Part shown: one piece after another, positions 1-4,752 of the stretch
Layout of the letters: each line of letters opens with the position of its first letter
Numbering within the stretch: the first letter of the stretch is position 1
Origin: Chloroflexota bacterium
GTDB lineage: Bacteria; Chloroflexota; Dehalococcoidia; DSTF01; JACRBR01
DNA: 7,379 bases
Reading direction: 5' to 3'
Assembly: GCA_016213125.1 (NCBI GenBank)
Contig: JACRBR010000265.1
Span: 1 to 7,379, forward strand
Translations under genes and position numbers: made by a program
The notes under the pieces: generated by a model
What the model saw: only the letters and a program-made list of their open reading frames with translations
Told to the model about the DNA's origin: nothing
Database searches by the model: none

Positions 1-79
1 CCGGGGGCTGGCGCCGTGATGTGAACCTGCATGGGGCGAGCGTAGGATGGGCTGCGCGCGATCTCCAAGCGGGGTGGAT

Positions 80-129
80 CACTTTGGCAAAGTTCTTTGC
101 GTCACGAGGGCGGCGCCACTTTCGCCAAA
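80..129. repeat. Two similar operator-like sites in the gene-free left end
   Basis: CACTTTGGCAAA at 80-91 and CACTTTCGCCAAA at 117-129 share the pattern CACTTTnGC(n)AAA and begin 37 bp apart. The first is part of a 6-bp inverted repeat with one central base (ACTTTG-g-CAAAGT, 81-93). The spacing and partial symmetry resemble a pair of protein binding sites, but no gene start nearby makes an obvious target. The rest of 1-196 shows nothing I can support as a gene: the only plus-strand frame there (47-241) has no ribosome binding site and no recognisable protein. Confidence 0.2.
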
Positions 130-189
130 TCAGGTCGAGATCGCTTCTAATCGAGCTTGTTTTGAGTCTCGCATCAAACTAGCCCTACC

Positions 190-205
190 ATACCTGTGGT
201 ATACT
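190..205 (+). promoter_or_regulatory. Extended -10 promoter candidate with overlapping palindrome
   Basis: TGG-TATACT at 197-205 matches the extended -10 pattern TGnTATAAT with one mismatch in the hexamer. No good -35 is present at the right distance, which extended -10 promoters can lack. A short palindrome, ATACC-TGT-GGTAT (190-202), overlaps the hexamer and could be an operator. Transcription would begin near 211-213, next to an ATG at 215 that opens only an 8-codon frame ending in TAG at 239-241. This could be the relic promoter of a lost gene or the promoter of a very short RNA. Confidence 0.3.
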
Positions 206-234
206 TGCAGCTGGATGGTCCGTGAGGGCCAGCG

Positions 235-276
235 TGAATAGGGGCGGGTCGTAAGGCCTGTCTCTATTCATTTCTC
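235..276 (+). terminator. Plus-strand hairpin with T-rich tail (possible terminator)
   Basis: TGAATAG (235-241) pairs perfectly with CTATTCA (264-270). In plus-strand RNA the stem continues inward for bases 241-248 against 257-264, using three G-U wobbles, to give about 14 pairs around an 8-base loop (249-256). TTTCTC follows directly. On the minus strand the three wobbles become A-C mismatches, so the fold favours plus-strand transcripts, although it also lies just past the DUF3800 stop codon and may be read as that gene's 3' hairpin. The tail is short, so termination is uncertain. Confidence 0.4.
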
Positions 277-1063
277 ACTCCAGCAAATACCTCCCGTACT
301 TATTGACCTTCTGCTCGATTGCCGCGTTGATGCGCTTACCGAAAGGGCCGCACGGATGCGCCACGGGACGGCCATTCTCATCAAGTGTGAGCAGCTTCTG
401 CTCCGAGCACACCATGTCGGCAAGCTGTAAGCCCGCAACGTTGTGCTCCTTTTTCCGAAATAGAAGTGTGTCATGAGGAAATGCAGCGGAGTACTCCTCG
501 CCCGTGCCAAATGACAAGCCATCTGGCCCGGTGGCACCATCCTCACGAAGTTCCGCATATACCGCCGCTAGTTGCGCATCCTCGCGCGCGCCTCTTGATT
601 CAGGCATCACGTCGGCCGTGCCACCGTTGATCTTCAAATACCCCCGCACCCGATTGAGTAGAACGGAAAGGCTGTAGGTGTACGGGTTCCACGACGATGT
701 GCCGTACTCCTCGAAATGCACCTTCTTGTCCATGACTACCGTGAAGATCTGCGCCTGGAGTCCAGTTAGTAAAGCGATTAGGTCAATCTCCCACGCTTCA
801 TTGCGGGCACTCTCGCGCAGCACACCGAACCAGGACTTGCGCTTCACTATCATCGATCTGGTCAGGATCGGCGGATCGTCAGGATCGTAACGGAAGTGCG
901 CCCGCTTGAGGCGTTCGAGAGAGTCCGGCACTAGTCGGTCATAGCTCGCCTTCCGCACCAGTACCCCCGTCAGCGCCAAGTACCGACGGTTCAAATCATC
1001 GAGGTGTCGGTAAGTGTGGTCGCCCGACTCGTCGATGAATAGCCGTCTTGTTGTAGTGACCAT
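275..1063 (-). CDS. DUF3800 domain protein
   Basis: Protein of 262 residues of the DUF3800 family, whose biochemical role is not settled; members are frequent in phages, mobile regions and defence neighbourhoods, and their conserved acidic residues suggest a metal-dependent nuclease-like site (inference). Visible signatures are the N-terminal FIDESGD (residues 9-15, Asp11/Glu12/Asp15), MPESRG (153-158) in the middle, and the C-terminal GLQLADMV (211-218, Asp216). There is no signal peptide or membrane segment, so it should be cytosolic. I chose the ATG at 1063 because AAGGAGG (1070-1076 on the complement) lies 6 bases before it; a TTG at 1081 in the same frame would add six residues but has no such support. 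The coding sequence is clearly less GC-rich than the ABC and rhamnosidase genes, consistent with transfer. It is transcribed away from the small membrane gene at 1317 and has a structured leader. Family assignment is firm; function is not. Confidence 0.9.
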   Translation of the reverse strand: MVTTTRRLFIDESGDHTYRHLDDLNRRYLALTGVLVRKASYDRLVPDSLERLKRAHFRYDPDDPPILTRSMIVKRKSWFGVLRESARNEAWEIDLIALLTGLQAQIFTVVMDKKVHFEEYGTSSWNPYTYSLSVLLNRVRGYLKINGGTADVMPESRGAREDAQLAAVYAELREDGATGPDGLSFGTGEEYSAAFPHDTLLFRKKEHNVAGLQLADMVCSEQKLLTLDENGRPVAHPCGPFGKRINAAIEQKVNKYGRYLLE

Positions 1064-1069
1064 GCCGAG

Positions 1070-1088
1070 CCTCCTTGCCAAAAGGCAA
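1070..1088 (-). promoter_or_regulatory. DUF3800 ribosome binding site adjoining a tetraloop hairpin
   Basis: On the minus strand TTGCC-TTTT-GGCAA (1088 to 1075) forms a perfect 5-bp stem with a four-base loop. It runs straight into the Shine-Dalgarno AAGGAGG (1076 to 1070), so the first two A's of that site are in the stem. The ATG follows 6 bases later (1063). The site fixes the start of the DUF3800 gene, and the hairpin may modulate ribosome access. Confidence 0.55.
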
Positions 1089-1119
1089 CAAAAATCCAGA
1101 CCCCTTGCAGGCCTGGATT
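1087..1119 (-). terminator. Intrinsic terminator in the DUF3800 leader (candidate attenuator)
   Basis: On the minus strand AATCCAG (1119-1113) pairs perfectly with CTGGATT (1099-1093), with a further CCT/GGG pairing inside around GCAA. The stem is followed by a U-rich tail (TTTTTGTT overlapping the stem end, through 1087). This is the layout of a rho-independent terminator, yet it lies only about 25 bases before the DUF3800 start codon and in its direction. It either attenuates DUF3800 transcription or ends an upstream minus-strand RNA I cannot identify. Confidence 0.6.
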
Positions 1120-1140
1120 CGCTCGGCTGCCATGTGGCTT

Positions 1141-1194
1141 TCAGATCACACGGGAGCCTCGCCAGCCATCGCTGCGCGAGGTTTCTTTATTCAC
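1141..1194 (-). other. Possible 17-codon upstream ORF in the DUF3800 leader
   Basis: A GTG at 1194 opens a frame reading MNKETSRSDGWRGSRVI and stopping at TGA (1143-1141), about 20 bases before the leader terminator. Its codons run through the upstream hairpin, the arrangement expected of a leader peptide. The purine stretch before the GTG (GGGGCGA) is a poor ribosome binding site, and the peptide shows no run of one amino acid, so it may be chance. Confidence 0.15.
1154..1191 (+). terminator. Strong hairpin with T-rich tail on the plus strand; also first leader hairpin of DUF3800 on the minus strand
   Basis: CCTCGC (1157-1162) pairs with GCGAGG (1176-1181), and inside it CAGC (1163-1166) pairs with GCTG (1171-1174) around the loop CATC, leaving one unpaired C. 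On the plus strand the stem can extend to 1154/1184 with wobbles, and TTTCTTTATT follows, a good intrinsic terminator. No plus-strand gene lies upstream, only the antisense of DUF3800. On the minus strand the same bases form a strong hairpin ahead of the leader terminator at 1087-1119. Confidence 0.5.
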
Positions 1195-1218
1195 TCGCCC
1201 CGCTTCCAATCGAGTGCA

Positions 1219-1242
1219 AACTGATCCGATCGTAACTGATCC
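1219..1242. repeat. 9-bp direct repeat over the DUF3800 promoter
   Basis: AACTGATCC occurs at 1219-1227 and 1234-1242, 15 bp apart start to start. The copies lie around and overlap the edge of the candidate minus-strand -10 (1229-1234) and its spacer, so they could be regulator binding sites for the divergent DUF3800/membrane protein region. Confidence 0.35.
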
Positions 1243-1256
1243 ACGACGAAAATCAA
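1229..1256 (-). promoter_or_regulatory. Candidate promoter for DUF3800
   Basis: Reading the minus strand, TTGATT (1256-1251) and TACGAT (1234-1229) are separated by 16 bp; each matches the consensus at four of six positions. The -10 hexamer is identical to that of the stronger promoter before the DUF2235 gene. Transcription would start near 1222 and give a leader of about 160 bases containing all three leader hairpins. Confidence 0.35.
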
Positions 1257-1295
1257 GTTCATTTGTTCTGGGACTACCACACCCACGGATCTATG

Positions 1296-1318
1296 ATCGC
1301 GCCGAAGGGTGGCGCGAT
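1296..1318 (+). promoter_or_regulatory. Start-codon hairpin of the small membrane protein gene
   Basis: ATCGCGCC (1296-1303) and GGCGCGAT (1311-1318) are a perfect 8-bp inverted repeat. The 7-base loop GAAGGGT carries the likely ribosome binding site, while the A and T of the ATG at 1317 are in the stem. It could limit translation, be a protein operator, or indicate that the real start is the upstream ATG at 1293. Confidence 0.4.
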
Positions 1319-1628
1319 GCTCGACCGGCTCCGCGAGACGTGGGATGACTGGTGGAAAGTGATCGCCTTGTTCGCACTCGTCATCGGAGCTGTCTGGTTC
1401 GTGATTGAGTGCAACCAGAACGAGCGTACCGAGTTTCTTAACTGCTTAGACGACCGCCTACCACCAGGCTATGACGTTCTCTACGACACGGGCGGAAGCG
1501 GCGAGCCTGACCCGTACTACGATCTCATCGACCGCCAAGCTGCCATCGACACAGCTGAGGAATGTTACGACGACACACAAGGGGTCAATAGCCCCGGCGA
1601 TGGCGAGCCATTGGATGATCTCCGTTAA
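1317..1628 (+). CDS. Small single-pass membrane protein, unknown function
   Basis: Unrecognised protein of 103 residues. A short charged and tryptophan-rich N-terminus (MLDRLRETWDDWWK) leads into one hydrophobic helix at about residues 14-31 (VIALFALVIGAVWFVIE). The remaining ~70 residues are acidic and rich in Asp, Pro, Gly and Tyr, with three cysteines (Cys32 at the membrane edge, Cys43, Cys83). I chose the ATG at 1317 because AAGGG ends 7 bases before it; in-frame ATG at 1293 and TTG at 1263 would lengthen the N-terminus by 8 or 18 residues but lack a ribosome binding site. Base composition is ordinary and less GC-rich than the genes to the right. It diverges from the DUF3800 gene across about 250 bp and converges on the DUF2235 gene. 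A functional tie to DUF3800 is only a possibility from position. Confidence 0.6.
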   Translation: MLDRLRETWDDWWKVIALFALVIGAVWFVIECNQNERTEFLNCLDDRLPPGYDVLYDTGGSGEPDPYYDLIDRQAAIDTAEECYDDTQGVNSPGDGEPLDDLR

Positions 1629-1659
1629 GGCTGCGTTGGCAACGTGCCCATGACAGCGG

Positions 1660-1683
1660 GCGGAGCTAAAGCTCCGCGGCTAC
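1660..1683 (-). repeat. REP-like element: GTAG plus perfect palindrome, between convergent genes
   Basis: GCGGAGCT (1660-1667) and AGCTCCGC (1670-1677) form a perfect 8-bp inverted repeat with two bases between. On the minus strand the palindrome is preceded by GTAG (1683-1680), the tetranucleotide that marks REP elements mobilised by RAYT (TnpA-REP) enzymes. It fills the 70-bp gap between two convergent genes and may also serve as a bidirectional terminator hairpin, though it lacks a T tract. A related GTAG hairpin is at 4654-4677. Confidence 0.5.
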
Positions 1684-1698
1684 TGGTTCGCGAGCGGG

Positions 1699-2757
1699 CT
1701 ATTGGTCCGGGGTGGAGGCGACGAGGTTGCCGGGGAGGGCCATGCGCTCGCGGGCGAGGTGGTCTTCGAGGTTGCGGGGACGGTAGTCGGGGCGCCTGTC
1801 GTGGCGTTCGAGGGCGGTGGGGTGCAGGGTCTCGTTCGCGCGTCGGGCGAGGCCTATCGGGCGGAAGGCTCGGCGGAGGTAGGGGAAGCCGCGGACGTCG
1901 TGGATCGCCGCGCAAGCGTCGGGATGTAGCGTTGCCAGGCAGGACTCGTCGAACTCCAGGCCTGCCGTGCAGGCCATCTGCACCATCCAGCGGAGGGCGC
2001 CATCGGACAGGCCGGCGTCCTTGTGGCCGCCGCCAACGTCACAGTGCCCGCCGGGGAACCATGCCTGCTCGAACACCTGGTCCCCGGCCGTCTCGCTCTG
2101 CTCCCAGATGGTCGGCTCGAAGACCTTGCGGTGCTCGTCGATGGCGAGGGCCTGAAAGGCGAAGGCGACCCTGCTGCTGAGGCGGACGTCGTGGAACTGG
2201 TGGTTTCGGCGGCTCAGGAACCGGAGGGGGAGGTTCATCGGGATGCCGAGCGCGCCGACGGTGTCCCACACGCCGATGCACCTGATGGGCACGGGATCGA
2301 TCGAGTGGTCGGCGCGGAACTTGATCGCCTCCGGCGTGTCCGGCGTGGGGTCGAGCTTGCGATAGATCCTGAAGGCGTCGTCGAGCAGGCCCGCGTCGGT
2401 ACGGCGCAATATGCCGCACTTGCGGATAAGGCCGGCGGCGCTGCGGACGGTGTAGGCGCCGCGGCTGAAGCCGAAGAAGTAGATGCCGTCGCCGGGGGCG
2501 TAGTTGTGGACGAGGAAGCGGTAGGCGTCTTTCACGTTGTCGTCGAGACCGGCGCCGACCGCGCCGCCGGTCCATCTGTCGACAAAGTTGCCGGTGCCGA
2601 CACCGGGGTCGTAGAAGACGATCTGCGGCTCCCCGTGCGCGTTGACCGGCAGGAGGGCGCGGGCGAGCTGGACGACATTCGACGGCCGGGGCATGCCGGA
2701 GGGCCGGGGCTCGGGAGTGTTCCAGGTGCCGTCGGAGCAGACGATGAGGCGGCGCAT
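1699..2757 (-). CDS. DUF2235 alpha/beta-hydrolase (Tle1-like lipase/esterase family)
   Basis: Protein of 352 residues belonging to the DUF2235 family, which includes the Tle1 phospholipase effectors of type VI secretion and many uncharacterised hydrolases. The start IVCSDGTWN (5-13) is typical of the family. GFSRGA (96-101) is the GxSxG nucleophile elbow with Ser98; VWDTVGALG (163-171, Asp165) and AIDEHR (205-210, Asp208) hold candidate acids; FPGGHCDVGGG (234-244, His238) holds the probable catalytic histidine. No signal peptide or membrane helix is seen, so it is likely cytosolic unless exported by a specialised system. No type VI genes are in view, so an effector role is not supported here. 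The ATG at 2757 has no clear Shine-Dalgarno, but the conserved N-terminus starts there. A near-consensus promoter lies about 110 bp upstream. The natural substrate cannot be read from sequence. Confidence 0.9.
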   Translation of the reverse strand: MRRLIVCSDGTWNTPEPRPSGMPRPSNVVQLARALLPVNAHGEPQIVFYDPGVGTGNFVDRWTGGAVGAGLDDNVKDAYRFLVHNYAPGDGIYFFGFSRGAYTVRSAAGLIRKCGILRRTDAGLLDDAFRIYRKLDPTPDTPEAIKFRADHSIDPVPIRCIGVWDTVGALGIPMNLPLRFLSRRNHQFHDVRLSSRVAFAFQALAIDEHRKVFEPTIWEQSETAGDQVFEQAWFPGGHCDVGGGHKDAGLSDGALRWMVQMACTAGLEFDESCLATLHPDACAAIHDVRGFPYLRRAFRPIGLARRANETLHPTALERHDRRPDYRPRNLEDHLARERMALPGNLVASTPDQ

Positions 2758-2766
2758 GTTCGTTCA

Positions 2767-2813
2767 CAGTGGACAGTGGACGGGTGGACAGAGGACGGGT
2801 GGACAGAGGACAG
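2767..2813. repeat. Degenerate 7/8-bp tandem repeat in the DUF2235 5' UTR
   Basis: Successive units read CAGTGGA, CAGTGGA, CGGGTGGA, CAGAGGA, CGGGTGGA, CAGAGGA, CAG. The middle is also a perfect 15-bp duplication (2781-2795 and 2796-2810). It lies between the predicted start of transcription (about 2840) and the start codon of the DUF2235 gene (2757), so it should be in that messenger's leader. The pattern resembles the short heptanucleotide repeats known between genes in cyanobacteria and some other bacteria. The next bases, 2814-2829, contain an imperfect GTAGTT doublet. Confidence 0.8.
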
Positions 2814-2846
2814 TTCGTAGTTTGTAGTTGGCCCTGGGTAGGCGCG

Positions 2847-2875
2847 ATCGTAGTGCTCTTGCTTCGGGGTGTCAA
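2847..2875 (-). promoter_or_regulatory. Sigma-70-type promoter for the DUF2235 gene
   Basis: On the minus strand TTGACA (2875-2870), a perfect -35, is followed after exactly 17 bp by TACGAT (2852-2847), which matches the -10 at four of six bases. Start of transcription would fall near 2840 and leave a leader of roughly 80 bases before the ATG at 2757. This is the best promoter in the window. Confidence 0.6.
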
Positions 2876-2943
2876 ATCGCCGGGGACAGATGCGTCCGTG
2901 AAAGACGGGACGAGCGGCCCTGTTCCCGGCGGCGGGCCTCCCC

Positions 2944-2949
2944 TAGGTT
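2944..2949 (+). promoter_or_regulatory. Weak -10-like hexamer before the ABC operon
   Basis: TAGGTT (2944-2949) fits the loose -10 pattern TAnnnT and ends 9 bases before the ATG of the ABC ATPase gene. There is no recognisable -35 and no good Shine-Dalgarno, so if used it would give a leaderless messenger. The remainder of 2876-2943 shows nothing else I can name. Confidence 0.2.
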
Positions 2950-2958
2950 GATCATGAG

Positions 2959-3867
2959 ATGGAACGAGTGGTCGCGGTCGAGCACCTGCGAAAGACTTAT
3001 CGCGAGGTCATCGCGGTCGACGACGTGACGCTCGAGATCGACCAGAACGAGATCTACGGCATCATCGGACCGAACGGTTCGGGCAAGACGACCACTGTCG
3101 AAATCCTGCAGGGTCTGCGTCAGCCCGACGGGGGAGCGATCAGGGTCCTGGGACTCGATCCGCGCACGCAAGGCGAAGAGCTCCGCCGTCGGATCGGCAG
3201 CCAACTGCAGGAGTCGGCGCTGCCCGACCGCATCAAGGTGTGGGAGGCGCTCGATCTCTTCGCGACGGCCGCGGGGCGCAATCACCGGGACTGGCACGAA
3301 GCGGCGCGCCAGTGGGGCATCTATGACCGGAGGAACGCGGCGTTCGCCAACCTCTCGGGAGGCCAGCGACAGCGCCTGTTCATCGCGCTGGCGCTGGTCA
3401 CCGATCCGGTGCTGGTGTTCCTGGACGAGATGACGACGGGCCTGGACCCGGCCGCCCGGCGCGTCGCGTGGGAGCTGATCCGTTCGGTGCGCGAGCGCGG
3501 CGCCACGATCCTCCTTGTGACGCACTTCATGGACGAAGTGGAGCACCTGTGCGACCGCGTCTCGGTGTTCCAGCGAGGCAGGATCGTAAGGACCGACTCG
3601 CCGTCAGGGCTTGTGCAGAAGCATCGCGGGGTCCGGACGGTCCGGTTCTCGATGACCGAACGCGATCTCGAATGGTTGTCACGCGTGCCCGATGTCGATT
3701 CGTTCGAATCGGAAGGAGACCACGTGCTGGTACGCGGGACGAACGCGGTCCTGGCGCACGTGGGTGCCGCGCTGGTCGCGCGCGGGATCACGCCTCCGGA
3801 TCTGCGCGTCGACCTGCCCACGCTGGAGGACGTGTACATGAGCCTGGTGGAGGCAAACGGGCCATGA
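2959..3867 (+). CDS. ABC transporter ATP-binding protein (ABC-2 exporter type)
   Basis: ATPase subunit of 302 residues that would power export through the permease encoded next to it, at the inner face of the membrane. In order: Walker A GPNGSGKT (37-44), Q-loop region around SQLQE (81-85), signature LSGGQ (132-136), Walker B VLVFLDE (151-157, catalytic Glu157), D-loop GLD (161-163) and switch His189 in VTHFMDE. All catalytic residues are present; Met158 replaces the usual Pro after the Walker B Glu. Residues from about 215 form the C-terminal extension common in drug/antibiotic exporter ATPases, ending in LPTLEDVYMSL. The start ATG gives the usual family N-terminus but has no strong ribosome binding site. 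It overlaps the permease gene by four bases (ATGA), so the two are co-translated. Substrate unknown; drugs, toxins or lipids are typical for the family. Confidence 0.95.
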   Translation: MERVVAVEHLRKTYREVIAVDDVTLEIDQNEIYGIIGPNGSGKTTTVEILQGLRQPDGGAIRVLGLDPRTQGEELRRRIGSQLQESALPDRIKVWEALDLFATAAGRNHRDWHEAARQWGIYDRRNAAFANLSGGQRQRLFIALALVTDPVLVFLDEMTTGLDPAARRVAWELIRSVRERGATILLVTHFMDEVEHLCDRVSVFQRGRIVRTDSPSGLVQKHRGVRTVRFSMTERDLEWLSRVPDVDSFESEGDHVLVRGTNAVLAHVGAALVARGITPPDLRVDLPTLEDVYMSLVEANGP

Positions 3868-4622
3868 GGCTGCTGGCGAAGCTCTCCTGGGTCGAGGCGA
3901 AGCTGTTCCTTCGCGAGCCGCTGGCGCTTGTGTTCACGTTCGCGTTTCCGTTCTTCATGCTCATCGTACTCGCGGGCGTCTTCGGCAATGAGATCGAGTC
4001 GGACGACGAGGAGTTCCTGCGCGTATGGCGCGGCGTCGGAGCGACGGACTACTACGCGCCGGCCTACGTCGCGCTGGTCGTCGCGTCGGTGGGTCTGATC
4101 GCGTTGCCGCTGCGGATGGCGACGTATCGGGAACGGGGTGTCTTGCGGCGGTTTCGGGCGGCCGGATTCCCGCTGCCCGCCGTGATTGGCTCACAGGTCG
4201 TGGTGGCGGTCGGGTTGGTGATTGTGGGTTCTTTCGGCATCGCGTGCGCGGCGCGCGTCTTCTACGGCGCGATGCTGCCGGAGTCGTGGCCGCAGGCCCT
4301 GGCGGCGTACGCAGCTGGTCTCGCGTGCTTCTGCGCGATCGGTGTGGCGCTGGGCGCGATCCTGCCGACGGCGCGCGCGGCGCAAGGGGCGGGGCTGATC
4401 CTGTTCTTCGTAATGATGATGATCGGCGGGGCCGGACCGCCGCGGGAGGTGCTCACGGGCGCGATGCGCTGGCTGAGCGACCCGTTGCCGTTCACGCATG
4501 TCGTGCTGATCCTGCAAGGGCCATGGCTGGGGCAGGGGTGGGATTGGTCCTCGTTCTGGATCGTCGTCGCTTTCACCGTTGGCGCAGCGGTCGTGAGCGT
4601 CCGCTACTTCCGCTGGTACTAG
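3864..4622 (+). CDS. ABC-2 type transporter permease
   Basis: Membrane subunit of 252 residues, the channel partner of the ATPase just upstream. Six hydrophobic segments are visible at about residues 20-40, 63-83, 106-130, 144-167, 175-191 and 229-246. Between the second and third is TYRERGVLRRFRAAGFP (87-103), the conserved cytoplasmic ERG-x-L-R-x motif of ABC-2 permeases that couples to the ATPase. The length is usual for a half-size ABC-2 permease. The start ATG at 3864 overlaps the ATPase stop; the frame is open further upstream (from 3468), but that is only the shadow of the ATPase gene. The stop codon TAG (4620-4622) falls within the left terminal repeat of the inserted element at 4619-4747, so the last few residues may have been set by that insertion; VRYFRWY still looks like a plausible family end. 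Confidence 0.92.
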   Translation: MRLLAKLSWVEAKLFLREPLALVFTFAFPFFMLIVLAGVFGNEIESDDEEFLRVWRGVGATDYYAPAYVALVVASVGLIALPLRMATYRERGVLRRFRAAGFPLPAVIGSQVVVAVGLVIVGSFGIACAARVFYGAMLPESWPQALAAYAAGLACFCAIGVALGAILPTARAAQGAGLILFFVMMMIGGAGPPREVLTGAMRWLSDPLPFTHVVLILQGPWLGQGWDWSSFWIVVAFTVGAAVVSVRYFRWY

Positions 4623-4747
4623 CAGGGTGTTGAAGAAGCCCCCTCTCGACACCGTAGCGCGGGCTTTCAGCCCACGCGGCCAGGTTCGGAGGAGCGCTGC
4701 CCCTCCCACGCGGGACGGCGCCTACGCCTCTTTCAACACCCTGCCAG
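4619..4747. mobile_element. MITE-like element with terminal inverted repeats
   Basis: GCAGGGTGTTGAA (4622-4634) and TTCAACACCCTGC (4732-4744) are perfect 13-bp inverted repeats; allowing one mismatch they extend to 16 bp (4619-4634 and 4732-4747). The ~97 bases between have no ORF but hold a GTAG hairpin (4654-4677), a GGAGG/CCTCC stem (4688-4692 with 4702-4706) and a 9-bp direct repeat CCCACGCGG (4671-4679, 4705-4713). The layout suits a small non-autonomous element. No clear target duplication is seen. As RNA it would fold into a long hairpin and could end transcription of the ABC operon, an alternative reading. Confidence 0.55.
4654..4677 (+). repeat. REP-like GTAG hairpin inside the MITE-like element
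   Basis: GTAG (4654-4657) precedes GGGCT-ttc-AGCCC (4661-4665 with 4669-4673), extended by GCG/CGC (4657-4659 with 4675-4677) across one C-A mismatch. It has the same architecture as the minus-strand element at 1660-1683: GTAGC, a CG-rich bridge, then a stem ending in GCT and a TT(T/C) turn. Confidence 0.45.
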
Positions 4748-4752
4748 GCGGG

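Noticed and set aside
47..241. 64-codon plus-strand frame at the left end
   Set aside because: No ribosome binding site, no recognisable protein, and it runs through a promoter-like site and into a hairpin.
1064..1220. T-box or other known riboswitch in the DUF3800 leader
   Set aside because: The T-box consensus and the conserved cores of the common riboswitches I know are not found; only generic hairpins and a terminator are supported.
1699..2757. Type VI secretion effector (Tle1) cassette
   Set aside because: The protein belongs to the same broad family, but no VgrG, PAAR, Hcp or immunity-type gene lies nearby, so only the hydrolase family is claimed.
2023..2820. 265-codon plus-strand frame opposite the DUF2235 gene
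   Set aside because: Mirror frame of a well-recognised hydrolase, without a ribosome binding site or a recognisable domain.
2039..2875. 278-codon minus-strand frame overlapping DUF2235 and the tandem repeat
   Set aside because: Out of frame with the hydrolase and arginine/proline-rich; the part through the repeat only reflects the repeat itself.
3468..3863. N-terminal extension of the permease frame
   Set aside because: It lies inside the ATPase gene in another frame and is arginine-rich and non-hydrophobic; the ATGA overlap at 3864 gives the natural start.
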